The notes: a model not told the origin generated them from the sequence alone. A stretch of DNA of 64,000 nt from Pontibacterium sinense (GCF_015209595.1 NZ_JADEYS010000004.1:1-64000), one strand, 5' to 3'; positions 1-9,744 are shown, numbered from the stretch's first letter. Numbers and translations are program-made.

Positions 1-270
1 TCCGTGGAATGGCTGATCGATGACAACTGGAAAGTCACTGCCGGTGCCAACATCAAGTTCGGTCCGGGTCCGAAATCCGCAGACGACTGCCGTTCATGTA
101 ACCCATACAACCCATTCACCGCGTATACCGGTGCACCGGAACACGCTGGCGGCATGTCCGGATCAGCTGGTCTGGGTGGATTTGAGCCAACCGGACGCTT
201 TAAAACCGGCATCCTGGGTATGGCTAATGAAGAAGATGAGTATCAGCTCACAGTTCAGTATCGCTTCTAA
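1..270 (+). CDS. DUF1302 outer membrane protein, C-terminal fragment
   Basis: The 5' end lies outside the window; the reading frame is open from base 1 and stops at 268-270. About 89 residues remain. They end in YRF, an aromatic-terminated beta-strand typical of outer membrane barrels recognised by the BAM machinery. The next gene encodes a DUF1329 protein, and DUF1302/DUF1329 genes are commonly paired in Pseudomonas and Marinobacter relatives, which supports the family call. The pair is often found near RND/MMPL exporters, but the function is not established. A Cys pair (DDCRSC) is visible in the fragment. The family call rests partly on the neighbour and is less certain than the barrel call. 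Confidence 0.7.
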   Translation, partial: SVEWLIDDNWKVTAGANIKFGPGPKSADDCRSCNPYNPFTAYTGAPEHAGGMSGSAGLGGFEPTGRFKTGILGMANEEDEYQLTVQYRF

Positions 271-301
271 GCGCATCTGAAAATAATAAAAGGTAATGAT
301 G

Positions 302-1618
302 ATGTTTAAAAAAGCACTTATCTCTGTCGCGATCAGTGGCGCTTTTGCAATGTCTGCACAAGCTGCACAGATCTCTGAAGATGTAGTTAAGCAATCATTC
401 TATCCATACGCGAACGGTGCGCCGAAAGCGGAGGGTGTTGCTCCGGGTATGGTGATCAACAGCGGAAATGTTGAAGCCGTTAAAGAGTATCTTGATCCGG
501 CGATGTATAAGTTCATCAAGAATGGTGATTACGAAATCAAAGTAGGCGAAACCACGTCCTTTGATCTGAATAAAACCTATGTTGATGCGACGCGTAAGTA
601 CTCTGGCGACGTGAAGCTGGGCGAAAAATCCGGTGAAATCAGCGGTTCTGTTGCAGGCCGTCCATTCCCACAGGAGCCGTCTATGGATGACCCACGTTCA
701 GGTGAGAAACTGGCGTGGAACTTCAAGTACGGTTACAACTGGGGCGATTCTGCTGCGATCTATCCGTTCTACTGGAAATATCGCAACATGGAGAGCGGTA
801 AAGTTGAACGTACAATTAAGTTTAACTTCCACTTCCTGAACTTTACGCATCGTACGTCTCAAGAGCCTTATCCGGCACTGACGCCAAACCCATCCAACCT
901 GTTCCGTGGTATCTACGTGCAGGTACTGGAGCCGTTTGATGTGAAAAACACACAGCTGCTGATCCAGCGTTATGAAGACGATCTCAAGCGTGACAATGCG
1001 TACCTGTACCTGGGTTTCCAGCGTCGCGTACGTCGTCTGTCTACCGGCCAGGTGACGGATGCGTTCCTGGGGTCCGATATCATGATCGAGGACTTCGAAG
1101 GTTATAACGGTCGTATCAGCGATATGAACTGGTCCTTCAAAGGCACTAAGACCATGCTGTTGCCGATGTATAACCACAACGAGATGGAACTGGACGCTGA
1201 AACCCACAAAGATGACGAAGGTTATCAGGTCGTGGCGTTTGGCGGTAAGGGCGGGTGTTTCCCGAATATCACCTGGCAGCTGCGTAAGGTGTATGTCGTA
1301 GAATCTGACCCAATTGATCCTAACCATCCGATCAGCAAGCGTCAGCATTTCATGGATGCTCAGACCTTTACCATTCCACGTAACATCACCTATGACCGTA
1401 AAGGTGACATGTGGAAGAGCTGGTTGATTGGTCAGGCGCACCCTGACTTCCACCTGCCGCGTAACAAAGGCACTGGTGTGGCAATTGACGATGCGTTCTC
1501 AATGGTTGATATGCAGGCTAATCACTGTACGACAGGTCAGTTTAAAGGTCAGGTTGATCCTAAGCTGAATCCGGCGAAGAAATTCACCGTTCAGAACCTG
1601 CGTGCTTCCGGCCGTTAA
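302..1618 (+). CDS. DUF1329 family periplasmic/outer-membrane protein
   Basis: This encodes about 438 residues with a clear signal peptide (hydrophobic core around residues 6-18, cleavage near SAQA-AQ). Three ATG codons lie in a row at 296, 299 and 302; the third gives the best spacing from the AAAGG box at 289-293, so I place the start there. DUF1329 proteins have a LolA/LolB-like fold and are usually encoded with DUF1302 barrels, as here, where only about 30 bases separate the two genes. A role in moving lipid or hydrophobic molecules across the periplasm is plausible but unproven. Codon use is strongly biased to GGT/CGT/CTG, suggesting good expression. A hairpin terminator follows the stop. 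Confidence 0.88.
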   Translation: MFKKALISVAISGAFAMSAQAAQISEDVVKQSFYPYANGAPKAEGVAPGMVINSGNVEAVKEYLDPAMYKFIKNGDYEIKVGETTSFDLNKTYVDATRKYSGDVKLGEKSGEISGSVAGRPFPQEPSMDDPRSGEKLAWNFKYGYNWGDSAAIYPFYWKYRNMESGKVERTIKFNFHFLNFTHRTSQEPYPALTPNPSNLFRGIYVQVLEPFDVKNTQLLIQRYEDDLKRDNAYLYLGFQRRVRRLSTGQVTDAFLGSDIMIEDFEGYNGRISDMNWSFKGTKTMLLPMYNHNEMELDAETHKDDEGYQVVAFGGKGGCFPNITWQLRKVYVVESDPIDPNHPISKRQHFMDAQTFTIPRNITYDRKGDMWKSWLIGQAHPDFHLPRNKGTGVAIDDAFSMVDMQANHCTTGQFKGQVDPKLNPAKKFTVQNLRASGR

Positions 1619-1648
1619 TCGATAAAAGTGTACTAGTAGCTCCCCCTC

Positions 1649-1673
1649 AGCCCGGACGTGTCCGGGCTTTTTC
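1649..1673 (+). terminator. Rho-independent terminator after DUF1329
   Basis: A perfect stem AGCCCGGA / TCCGGGCT with a CGTG loop is followed by a short T run. It ends the DUF1302-DUF1329 unit about 30 bases after the stop codon. Confidence 0.85.
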
Positions 1674-1814
1674 GTTGTTTGGCTTTATTCACGGGAAGTA
1701 AACACTGAGTTTCGTGAATACTGCTTGCGCATAGAAGGATACAGGTTAGGATTAGCTGCACTTATCCCCCGGCATGATTGAACATCGGGGATCTCATTTC
1801 GACCCGGACCCTCT

Positions 1815-3164
1815 ATGTCAGCCAAACCCGATCTGATCCGTGATGATATTCAGCCCACATTAGTGCGTATGACAGTGCCTATGATGATGGGTATTGTCAG
1901 CCTGATGCTGTTCAACTTGGCAGACATTTATTTCGTCGCGCAACTGGGCACTGAACCGCTGGCGGCTTTGGGGTTCACGTTTCCTGTGACGTTTTCGATT
2001 ACCAGTCTGGCAATAGGTTTAGGTATTGGTACATCGGCAACATTAGCCCGTTTAATCGGTTCTGGCGATCATCATAAGGCCAGCTCTCTGTCGTCCGATA
2101 ACCTCCTCAGTACCGCGCTCCTGACACTGGGTATTGCCTTGGTATGTCAGCTGATCATTGAACCGTTGTTCCGCGCTATGGGGGCCTCTGAGGCGCTTCT
2201 GCCTTACATTAATACCTATATGTCGGTGTGGTTCTGGGGCTCGGTATTTCTGGTCGTTAATATGGTTGGCAACAGTTGTATGCGTGCCAGCGGTGATACT
2301 AAAACGCCTGCGAAAATTATGGCGTTTTCTTCGGCGATGAACATGCTACTCGATCCTCTGCTGATTTTTGGCTGGGGGCCGATTCCTGCCTTAGGGGTGC
2401 AGGGGGCTGCAATTGCGAGTGTGATTGCCTGGGGAATAACCTTTTTTCTGGTGCTACATATTCTCTATCATCGCCGCGGACTGATCATTCTGCAGCCACT
2501 GCATATACAACGTATCTGGCAGCATTGGCGTTCGGTGATGAAGATCGGTTTACCCGCCGCACTGTCCAATATGATGACCCCGGTTGCGAATGGTGTACTA
2601 ACCGCACTAGTGGCAACCTATGGTGCTGAGGCTGTTGCGGCCTTTGGGGTGGGGAATCGTCTCGAATCTTTGTCATTGCTGGCGTGTCTGGCCTTGTCGA
2701 TGACATTACCGCCGTTTATCAGTCAGAATTTTGGCGCGGGTCAAACCGAGCGAGTTATTCGTGCATACCGCATTGCCATTCGCTTTGCGCTGATCTGGCA
2801 GACGGTGCTCTATATTGGCTTGTGTCTGGGGGCAGGCAGTGTCGCTGCATTGTTTAGTGACAATCTGGAGGTGCAGGAATGGATCGGTATCTGGATCCTG
2901 ATTGTCCCTGTCGGCTTTGGATTTCAGGCGGCAACATTCCTTACCGCATCCAGTTTTAACGCGTTGCATCAGCCGTTGCGAGCGATGCGTATCAGCATTA
3001 CTCGGCTTTTCATCTTCTACGTTCCCCTTGGGTGGTTAGGCAGTCATTTCTTTGGCCTGCAGGGGATGTTTGGTGGTCTGGTCATTGCCAATGCTCTGAC
3101 GGCATTAACCGCGTGGTTTTGGATGCGTCGCCATTTGAAACGGCTTGCAGATCAACCTGCGTAA
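1815..3164 (+). CDS. MATE family efflux transporter
   Basis: The product is 449 residues with about twelve hydrophobic segments arranged in two similar halves. The N-terminal block has the MATE-like sequence PMMMGIVSLMLFNLADIYFV, and the repeat in the second half starts near residue 240 (IGLPAALSNMMTPV). MATE proteins expel cationic drugs or metabolites in exchange for Na+ or H+ across the inner membrane. Length matches the family. No strong Shine-Dalgarno is seen before the ATG. It stands alone: a terminator lies upstream and a 219-base gap precedes phaB. The substrate cannot be told from the sequence. Confidence 0.9.
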   Translation: MSAKPDLIRDDIQPTLVRMTVPMMMGIVSLMLFNLADIYFVAQLGTEPLAALGFTFPVTFSITSLAIGLGIGTSATLARLIGSGDHHKASSLSSDNLLSTALLTLGIALVCQLIIEPLFRAMGASEALLPYINTYMSVWFWGSVFLVVNMVGNSCMRASGDTKTPAKIMAFSSAMNMLLDPLLIFGWGPIPALGVQGAAIASVIAWGITFFLVLHILYHRRGLIILQPLHIQRIWQHWRSVMKIGLPAALSNMMTPVANGVLTALVATYGAEAVAAFGVGNRLESLSLLACLALSMTLPPFISQNFGAGQTERVIRAYRIAIRFALIWQTVLYIGLCLGAGSVAALFSDNLEVQEWIGIWILIVPVGFGFQAATFLTASSFNALHQPLRAMRISITRLFIFYVPLGWLGSHFFGLQGMFGGLVIANALTALTAWFWMRRHLKRLADQPA

Positions 3165-3383
3165 CCTTTTCTGTACAGAAACTCTTCTTAGCTTATATCC
3201 AATTGCTCTGTCATCGGGGCTTCATATAACACAATTATTGTGTGACATTATTATTCAACGAAAGTCATATTATTTATTGTACGAGCTGATATTATGATCG
3301 GTAGTAAGTCAGGGACATCGACAAAGAATAAGAATTAAAAAGCACAATAAACTCACGATAATATACTAAAAGGGGATGTGAGT

Positions 3384-4133
3384 ATGAGTCAGAAGATTGC
3401 TCTTGTAACAGGTGGTACTGGTGGTCTGGGTACCTATATCTGTCGTACGTTGGCTACAGCCGGCTTTAATGTAGTAGCTGGTTATAACAGTGGTGGTAAT
3501 CACGATAAAGCTAAAGCATGGCAGGCAGAGCAGAAGGAAGCGGGTTTCGATATCAAAGTTGCATACGGTGATGTAACGAGCGCAGAATCTTGCGCACAGT
3601 GTATCGCAACGGTTGAAGAGGTTGCCGGTGGCCCCGTAGATGTACTGATCAACAACGCAGGTATCACGCGTGACGGTCAGTTTAAGAAAATGAGCTGGGA
3701 ACAGTGGGATGAAGTAATGAGTGCTAACTTAGACTCTATGTTCCATATGACCCGTCTGGTTATCAACCCAATGATCGAAAAGGGTTGGGGCCGTATCATC
3801 AATATTTCCTCCGTAAACGCACAGAAAGGCCAGTTTGGTCAGTGTAACTACTCCGCCGCTAAAGCAGGTATTCACGGCTTCACCAAAGCCCTGGCGCAGG
3901 AAGTTGCAGCTAAAGGCGTAACTGTAAACACCGTTTCTCCGGGTTACGTAATGACTCCAATGGTTGCTAAGATCGCTGAAGAAGTTCAGGCTAAGATCTG
4001 CAAAACTATCCCTGTGGGTCGTTTCGGTACACCAGAAGAGATTGGTCGTATGGTTACGTTCCTGGCAGAACAGGATTCCGGTTACATCACGGGTGCTGAT
4101 ATGTCCATCAACGGTGGTCTGCATATGCACTAA
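3384..4133 (+). CDS. phaB: Acetoacetyl-CoA reductase (PhaB-type SDR)
   Basis: This short-chain dehydrogenase of about 249 residues should reduce acetoacetyl-CoA to (R)-3-hydroxybutyryl-CoA with NADPH, supplying monomer for polyhydroxybutyrate. Visible motifs are the cofactor loop TGGTGGLG near the N-terminus, the NNAG motif, and the catalytic Ser...YSAAK pair in the middle. The sequence VNAQKGQFGQCNYSAAKAG is typical of PhaB rather than FabG. The ATG at 3384 sits 8 bases after AGGGG; a GTG two codons earlier is less well placed. No phaC or phaA is in the window, so the gene is a lone pathway member here. Codon use is strongly biased, suggesting high expression. Confidence 0.9.
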   Translation: MSQKIALVTGGTGGLGTYICRTLATAGFNVVAGYNSGGNHDKAKAWQAEQKEAGFDIKVAYGDVTSAESCAQCIATVEEVAGGPVDVLINNAGITRDGQFKKMSWEQWDEVMSANLDSMFHMTRLVINPMIEKGWGRIINISSVNAQKGQFGQCNYSAAKAGIHGFTKALAQEVAAKGVTVNTVSPGYVMTPMVAKIAEEVQAKICKTIPVGRFGTPEEIGRMVTFLAEQDSGYITGADMSINGGLHMH

Positions 4134-4150
4134 TCATCTGATTAGTTGCA

Positions 4151-4190
4151 AGCCAATAAAAAAACCGCTTAGGCGGGTTTTTTATTGGCT
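4151..4190. terminator. Bidirectional terminator between phaB and the DUF349 gene
   Basis: A near-perfect 18-base inverted repeat (AGCCAATAAAAAAACCGC and its complement) has A and T runs on both flanks. It can end transcription of phaB on the plus strand and of the convergent DUF349 gene. Confidence 0.9.
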
Positions 4191-4245
4191 GATATATAGA
4201 GCTTTTAGTGTTAAGACAAACTAAACACCATCTTTCCTGGTCTGA

Positions 4246-7095
4246 TCAAAGCAGACTGTTAATCAAGTGCTCAAAGCGTTGTGTAAGGGCAGGGTAATGG
4301 CTGCTAAACGGCACGCATAGCCATTCACACCGTAGTGCTTTGACGGCCTTCAGATTCAAGGCTTCTTCCTGTTGTGCCAGTGCCTGTTGCAGACGTTGCA
4401 TCTGGTATTCCATACGCAGTGCCTGGTCTTCGACCGGTGATGGCTGACCCAAAGCGATCTCCAGACGAATGCAAAGCTGACGCAGGTAAGCATCCTGCTC
4501 AGTCAGACAGTCTTTCAGAGCATCACCGGACTGTTCAGCAAGTGCGCACAGGGCTTGGAATCGGGCATCGATATTGTGTTTAGTCAGCGTAGGCAGGTGG
4601 CTATCATCCTGCCAGCTGTCATAGACCGCCGTGAGTGTTTCTTCGTAATCGCCTTCCAGGAGTGCAATTTCCAGCTGCTCACAAAGTACTGCTTTACGTT
4701 GTAACGCTTTGACCTCATCATCCTGCATCGACTGCAATGCTTGCTGAAGTGCTTTTAGCTCCAGATAGACGGCTTGGAAGCGCTGAGCTGATTGGTCAGT
4801 CAGTTGATGTTCAACATCATCGTAGGTCTGCTCTGCAATCTCCAACAGTTCGTTTAAACGATGCAGTCCACAGAAAGGTGACTGGGCGTTTTCCATCTCC
4901 AGAGAGAGGCTGTCGATCTCTAATGTCACACTGGATTTCAGTTCGGACTGATCCCGGCGGTTCTGATGGTAGCGGTCAAAGACGTCGTTACAGAGTTCGC
5001 GGAACTGTTGCCACAGCTGCTGTTCCTTATTGCGGAATGTTGGACCGGTTTCCTTCCAGATCACCTGAATCTCTTTTACATCGTCAGTCGCGGTACTGAG
5101 ATCGTCCTGTTCCAGCAGTGCCTTAACATCATCGATTAAGCGGCGCTTCAACTCACCGTTTTCTTGTCGATAGGCTTTCAGAGGGCCTTCCAGTTCAGCC
5201 AAACGGGAATTAAACAGGGTTTGTACTTTCTTGCCGGGGCTGCGATCAACCGGGCTATGCTCACGCCATTCCCGTTTAACTTGTTTCAGCAGACCATCTA
5301 GCTCTTTCCAGTTAACATCATCCCAGTTTATGCCATCCAGATACGCTTGTAGCTGGTCGCAGAGTTTCTGGCGGCTAACCAGATTCTTTTCACGGACATC
5401 TTTCTGGGAATTGAAGAACACTTCGCAAGGTTTGTAGGCTTCATCTGCAGCCTGCTTGAAGCGTTTCCAAATACGATGTGAGTGCACGGAATCGGTCGAA
5501 TCGAGCAATTTCCACTGTTGCTGCAGGTCACGAATCTTGTTCGCCAGTTGCTGTGGTTCCATGCCGTTCCCAACCAACGCTTCCATTTCTGCGCAAAGGG
5601 CGTCCTTTTTAGGGCTGACAGCGTAACCACGCCATTCCTGCATTTCCTGAACACGGCCAGTCAGAAGGCGAAAACGGCGTTCCAGATTGCGTGGACATGA
5701 ACGCCCCAGTTTCTGAAATGCCTGTTCAGCGTGCTTGAAACGCCGGTCAGCATTTTTACTCTGACCTTCTTCAATAGCCGTTTCCAATTGCTGCAGAGCA
5801 TCCTCAAATGCACTGAACTCGGACTGACTCTGTTGTTGTAGCAGTTTGAGTTGCTGGTCGAAGGCACGGCGGCTGTTTTCGAGAATGCGTAAGGCTGCTG
5901 CTTTGTTCTCTGCAGATGGCCAGGCGATGGACTTAATCGTGGCACGGCACTGTTTCGCACACTTTTCCAGCTGAGCTTCAGGTAGCGTATCAGTGTCTGC
6001 TGATTGCTGAGCCAGCGTCTGGATGGTGTCTGCCTGATTTACGATCTCTGCGATTGAGCTGAGTAGCTGCGTGCAGCGCTTGTGTTCCTGATCAAAGCGA
6101 TTCTGGTGGTCTGAGGGCACATTTTCCATGTTTGCCCATTGAGTCACCAACAGTTCGACCGGCTCCTGACTGACTGATTCAGGTACATTGTTCTGAGCTG
6201 CGTTTTTAATCAGATTGGAGGCCGCTGAACGAAGGCCATCAATCATTGTGCTGCGTTCTTTGGCCTGGGCTGCGGCTAACGCTTGAGCTTGCTGTGTGGC
6301 AAGTTCCTGGGCTTTAATCGTTTCAAGACGTTCGTTTGCCGCCAGAAGGGCTGAGGATGCAGCCGCATGAATGTCTGACGTTGCAGAGGCTGATACTTTT
6401 TCCCACTCTGTTGTTAGCGCCTGTAACTTTGCGCCGTATTGAGGGAAATACTCACCGCTGGCCAACTGATTGATAGAGGCGGAGAGTTCTTCGCATCGCA
6501 GTTGCAGGGCTTGTGTGACCTGTTCAGCCTGCTGCAGCTCAGATAGTTTGTTACGAAAGATGCGGCTGACGCTTTTGTCCCGGCCCAGTGTTTCTTTAAT
6601 CAGCGCTTCTATCAGTGGCTGGTCGGTCATCTTTTGGGCAGCCTGACGGCGTAACTGTGCCAGCGCGCTGCTTCGGATCACGGTGGCAAGCGCATCCTGA
6701 TCTGAGATCCTTTCCAGCGCTGATTGCTGTAACGTCTGATCGGTTGCCTTGAGCACAATGTGCGTCAATAAGTTGGATGAATCCAGCGTGAGCAATGCGC
6801 TGAGGCGATCTTCCACCGGCGCACTGTGCTGATCAACGATTAGGCAGCACATTCGATCACGTGCCGAGCGCTGAATCTGCTCATTCTGTTCATGCTGACT
6901 GATTTTGACCAGCAGAGAGATATTGTTTAGACGAGATGTTGCCGCTTGTCGGACATTCTGGTCCGGATCGGATTGTGCCAGTTGCTCAAGAATGGCACTT
7001 GAGTCCGGGGTGTCATGGCCTATCTCCTCAATAGCCCGCAGGCGTACTTCAGGTTTTTGATTTTGCCACTTGGGTTTAAAAAATTTGAACAACAT
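4246..7095 (-). CDS. DUF349 domain protein with N-terminal HEAT-like repeats
   Basis: The product is 949 residues, mostly helical and rich in Gln, Glu and Leu, with no signal peptide or membrane segment. Residues 1-170 resemble short HEAT-like repeats (for example SDPDQNVRQAATSRL), followed by an Ala/Gln-rich coiled coil around residues 230-290. The middle and C-terminal parts contain DUF349-type helical units with conserved W...W spacing (ELWQQF, WREHSP, IWKRFKQAADEAY). DUF349 proteins are widespread in marine gammaproteobacteria but have no settled function. The gene has its own leader, is convergent with phaB, and has no obvious partner. Confidence 0.85.
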   Translation of the reverse strand: MLFKFFKPKWQNQKPEVRLRAIEEIGHDTPDSSAILEQLAQSDPDQNVRQAATSRLNNISLLVKISQHEQNEQIQRSARDRMCCLIVDQHSAPVEDRLSALLTLDSSNLLTHIVLKATDQTLQQSALERISDQDALATVIRSSALAQLRRQAAQKMTDQPLIEALIKETLGRDKSVSRIFRNKLSELQQAEQVTQALQLRCEELSASINQLASGEYFPQYGAKLQALTTEWEKVSASATSDIHAAASSALLAANERLETIKAQELATQQAQALAAAQAKERSTMIDGLRSAASNLIKNAAQNNVPESVSQEPVELLVTQWANMENVPSDHQNRFDQEHKRCTQLLSSIAEIVNQADTIQTLAQQSADTDTLPEAQLEKCAKQCRATIKSIAWPSAENKAAALRILENSRRAFDQQLKLLQQQSQSEFSAFEDALQQLETAIEEGQSKNADRRFKHAEQAFQKLGRSCPRNLERRFRLLTGRVQEMQEWRGYAVSPKKDALCAEMEALVGNGMEPQQLANKIRDLQQQWKLLDSTDSVHSHRIWKRFKQAADEAYKPCEVFFNSQKDVREKNLVSRQKLCDQLQAYLDGINWDDVNWKELDGLLKQVKREWREHSPVDRSPGKKVQTLFNSRLAELEGPLKAYRQENGELKRRLIDDVKALLEQDDLSTATDDVKEIQVIWKETGPTFRNKEQQLWQQFRELCNDVFDRYHQNRRDQSELKSSVTLEIDSLSLEMENAQSPFCGLHRLNELLEIAEQTYDDVEHQLTDQSAQRFQAVYLELKALQQALQSMQDDEVKALQRKAVLCEQLEIALLEGDYEETLTAVYDSWQDDSHLPTLTKHNIDARFQALCALAEQSGDALKDCLTEQDAYLRQLCIRLEIALGQPSPVEDQALRMEYQMQRLQQALAQQEEALNLKAVKALRCEWLCVPFSSHYPALTQRFEHLINSLL

Positions 7096-7314
7096 TCAAT
7101 CCCGATCCCGAAATCACAAACTAGTCAGTCGCTCACTCAGAGCAACTGGGGGAGGCTATTCTAGCGCAGAAAAGTCACAGGAACAGGCTTGACATTCAAT
7201 TATTATGAAATGATGAAAAAGGCGATTGATCACGAATTTCAGCTTAACCGGCATGTCAGCCCGTGAGCGTTGACCTGTCCGTGTTTTGAGCAGGTCGGAT
7301 ACTGCGGACGGAGT

Positions 7315-7740
7315 CTATTTAATGCTGACTTCGACGTCACCGTCGACGTAATACCACTGGTTATTATCACAGCGGAAGTTGGAGTGTTCGCGCAGTACAC
7401 CGCTTTGCTCATCAGCTTCAAAGCGTGCTTCAAATTCTACCATGCCGGTAGCGTCACCTTTTCCGCCCTGTTGAGTGGCTAGAATGTCTAACCCAATCCA
7501 ATTGGTACATTTCACCTGTTCGGTGAGAATTTCCGCATCTTCAGGGTTGCGGTTTTCCGGGGCTGTGGTGCCAATCAGGTAATCAACAGCGCCTAAGGAG
7601 AACGCGGTATAACGTGAGCGCATCAAAGCTTCAGCAGTCGCTGCAGGTTTATGGCCTTCAATCGCAGGCTCGCAGCAAAAGCGGAAGGGTTTGCCTGAGT
7701 TACAGGGACAAGCTTTAGTTATGTCTTGGTCGTGCAACAT
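7315..7740 (-). CDS. ychJ: YchJ family SEC-C metal-binding protein
   Basis: The product is 141 residues. The N-terminus carries a SEC-C-like zinc site (CPCNSGKPFRFCC, residues 11-23), and the rest matches the UPF0225/YchJ fold with the conserved ALMRSRYTAF segment and a C-terminal NTF2-like strand pattern (W-Y-Y-V-D-G). Length fits the family. The precise role is unknown; the SEC-C zinc finger is shared with SecA and often marks nucleic-acid or protein binding. It is transcribed divergently from sbcB, with 79 bases between the two starts. Confidence 0.9.
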   Translation of the reverse strand: MLHDQDITKACPCNSGKPFRFCCEPAIEGHKPAATAEALMRSRYTAFSLGAVDYLIGTTAPENRNPEDAEILTEQVKCTNWIGLDILATQQGGKGDATGMVEFEARFEADEQSGVLREHSNFRCDNNQWYYVDGDVEVSIK

Positions 7741-7819
7741 ACGGATGATCCCTCCATGAACTGTGAGGTATTATATCCTCTGTGATTACCAGTTCCATAC
7801 CCCAAAAGGATATTTACTT

Positions 7820-9274
7820 GTGAGTGCGAAGCAGACTTTTTTCTGGCACGACTATGAGACCTCTGGTGCAGATCCGAGGCGCGACCGTCCTATGCAGTTT
7901 GCCGGGATTCGCACTGATGCTGACCTTAACGTAATCGGTGAACCGGTGATGTTTTACTGTCGTCCTTCGGACGATCTGTTGCCCCATCCGGATGCGTGCC
8001 TGATCACCGGAATTACACCTCAGAAAGCACTGGAAGAGGGCTTGTGCGAAGCTGACTTTATCCGTGAAATCCACGCAGAGCTGGCAAAGCCGGGTACCTG
8101 TGGGGTGGGTTACAATAGTATTCGTTTCGACGACGAAGTGACCCGTAATACGCTTTATCGCAACTTTTATGACCCCTATGCGCGCGAATGGCAAAACGGC
8201 TGCTCGCGCTGGGATATCATCGATATGTTGCGTCTGACGCGGGCGTTGCGCCCGGATGGCATAAACTGGCCGACGTACGATGACGGCAGTCCAAGTCTAC
8301 GTTTGGAAGATCTGACCAAAGCGAACGGTATTGACCATGGCGCCGCTCATGATGCGCTGTCCGACGTTACAGCGACGATAGAGATGGCTAAGCTGGTGCG
8401 CGAGAAGCAGCCCAAACTGTATGAGTTTGTAGTGGGCAATCGTAGTAAACAGGCGATTCAGAATAAGCTGGATGTTGTGAGTATGAAACCGGTGCTTCAT
8501 GTGTCATCTCGGTATCCGGTGGAGTTCGGCAACCTGGCGGTTATTGCGCCTATTGGTACGCATCCGACGAATAAGAACGCCATTCTGGCGTGGGATCTGC
8601 GTTTCGATCCCTCGCCGTTAATGGAACTCTCAGTCGAAGAGTTGAATAGACTGATGTATACCAAGCGGGAGTCGCTGTCTGACGATGATCCGCGTATTGC
8701 GCTGAAGCAGATTCACATCAATAAATGCCCGATCATCGCTCCGGCAGGTATGTTGAATAAAGAAGAAGCTCAACGCTTATCGATAGACGGTGATACCTGT
8801 CGAACCCATTTGCAGATCTTGCGTGGTATGAACGGTTTGCAACATAAGTTGATGGATCTGTTCAGCGCAAATCCATTTGAAGGTGAAAGTGATCCGGATC
8901 TGATGATCTACGCTGGCGGATTCTTCAATGATGCCGATAAGAACTCTATGGAGCTTGTCAGAAACGCTGATAGTGATGCCCTGATGACGCTGGACCCGCC
9001 GTTTCAGGATGGGCGTCTTGAAGAGATGTTCCTGCGCTATAAAGCACGAAACTGTCCGTCTGTGCTCACCAGTGAGCAGCAGCAAATATGGGAGGAGTAC
9101 CGTTCCCGCAAGTTGCTTGGCCCGGACAACAGCGGACATCTGACAATGAGTGCATTTTACGAACGCCTGAATGAACTGTATGCCCGACCCGATTGCAGTG
9201 ATCGTGACCGCCATATACTCGAAGAATTGGCGGTTTACGCTGAGTCGGTTTATCCGATGGAGGATTTTGCATAG
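7820..9274 (+). CDS. sbcB: Exodeoxyribonuclease I
   Basis: ExoI degrades single-stranded DNA 3'->5' and acts in recombination and mismatch repair. The DnaQ-type ExoI motif appears as HDYETSGADP (residues 10-19), with ExoII (GYNSIRFDDEV) and ExoIII (HDALSDV) following in order; the C-terminal half matches the ExoI SH3-like and helical extension. I chose GTG 7820 because AAAAGGA lies 9 bases upstream and the protein then begins just before the first strand; an upstream ATG at 7763 would add 19 unconserved residues. The resulting 484 residues compare well with about 475 in E. coli. The stop overlaps the next start by one base. Confidence 0.95.
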   Translation: MSAKQTFFWHDYETSGADPRRDRPMQFAGIRTDADLNVIGEPVMFYCRPSDDLLPHPDACLITGITPQKALEEGLCEADFIREIHAELAKPGTCGVGYNSIRFDDEVTRNTLYRNFYDPYAREWQNGCSRWDIIDMLRLTRALRPDGINWPTYDDGSPSLRLEDLTKANGIDHGAAHDALSDVTATIEMAKLVREKQPKLYEFVVGNRSKQAIQNKLDVVSMKPVLHVSSRYPVEFGNLAVIAPIGTHPTNKNAILAWDLRFDPSPLMELSVEELNRLMYTKRESLSDDDPRIALKQIHINKCPIIAPAGMLNKEEAQRLSIDGDTCRTHLQILRGMNGLQHKLMDLFSANPFEGESDPDLMIYAGGFFNDADKNSMELVRNADSDALMTLDPPFQDGRLEEMFLRYKARNCPSVLTSEQQQIWEEYRSRKLLGPDNSGHLTMSAFYERLNELYARPDCSDRDRHILEELAVYAESVYPMEDFA

Positions 9275-9687
9275 TGAAACTGGGGATCAATGCCGCATTG
9301 ATTGTTCTTTGCGTGACTTTGCCTGTGAAGGCAGAGGAATCTCTTGTGGATAATTCGATCCCCTATGATGTTACCCGTCCGGGCGGTGCACTGATCTTCG
9401 CTATTGAGCCGTCTCAGGCATACAAAGGGCTACCGCGTGGTACTTTTGATGTTGAGCCAATGGCTGAAGTCAAAGCGTTTAAATTGCCGTCGACGTTACC
9501 TCCCCCCACGGTTGTACCCGCAGCAGACCCAGCGTTTTACATATTAATGAACAAGTTAGAGAAAAACGGGCCGACATTATCTGGAGAGGATCTGGTGTTT
9601 AAGTCCATTGCGGATGATCAGAAAAAAGAACGTTGTCTGATCTTTGGCGAGGCGTGCTCGGCACTGGAAATTATTGAAGAGGAATAA
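9274..9687 (+). CDS. Small secreted protein of unknown function, coupled to sbcB
   Basis: I do not recognise this 137-residue protein. It begins with GTG overlapping the sbcB stop (TAGTG), with a GGAGG box inside sbcB, so translation is probably coupled. Residues 1-20 form a signal peptide ending in PVKA-EE. The mature part has a Pro-rich stretch (TLPPPTVVPAADP) near residues 74-86 and ends with two cysteines (CLIFGEAC) that could form a disulfide in the periplasm. A strong terminator follows. Pairing a cytoplasmic nuclease with an exported protein is odd; it may simply share transcription. Confidence 0.75.
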   Translation: MKLGINAALIVLCVTLPVKAEESLVDNSIPYDVTRPGGALIFAIEPSQAYKGLPRGTFDVEPMAEVKAFKLPSTLPPPTVVPAADPAFYILMNKLEKNGPTLSGEDLVFKSIADDQKKERCLIFGEACSALEIIEEE

Positions 9688-9711
9688 GGGGCGCTTTCCT
9701 CCGAGTGATCC

Positions 9712-9744
9712 ATAAAAAGAGGCGCATCAAGCGCCTCTTTTTAT
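9712..9744. terminator. Bidirectional terminator
   Basis: A perfect 14-base inverted repeat (ATAAAAAGAGGCGC and complement) surrounds an ATCAA loop. It lies between the sbcB-operon stop at 9687 and the convergent M16 peptidase stop at 9775, with U runs in both directions. Confidence 0.92.

Noticed and set aside
698-1453. 251-codon open frame on the minus strand
   Set aside because: It lies antisense inside the well supported DUF1329 gene, has no ribosome binding site and no recognisable protein features.
7763-7819. N-terminal extension of sbcB
   Set aside because: The 19 extra residues have no counterpart in known ExoI, and a well spaced AAAAGGA precedes GTG 7820.
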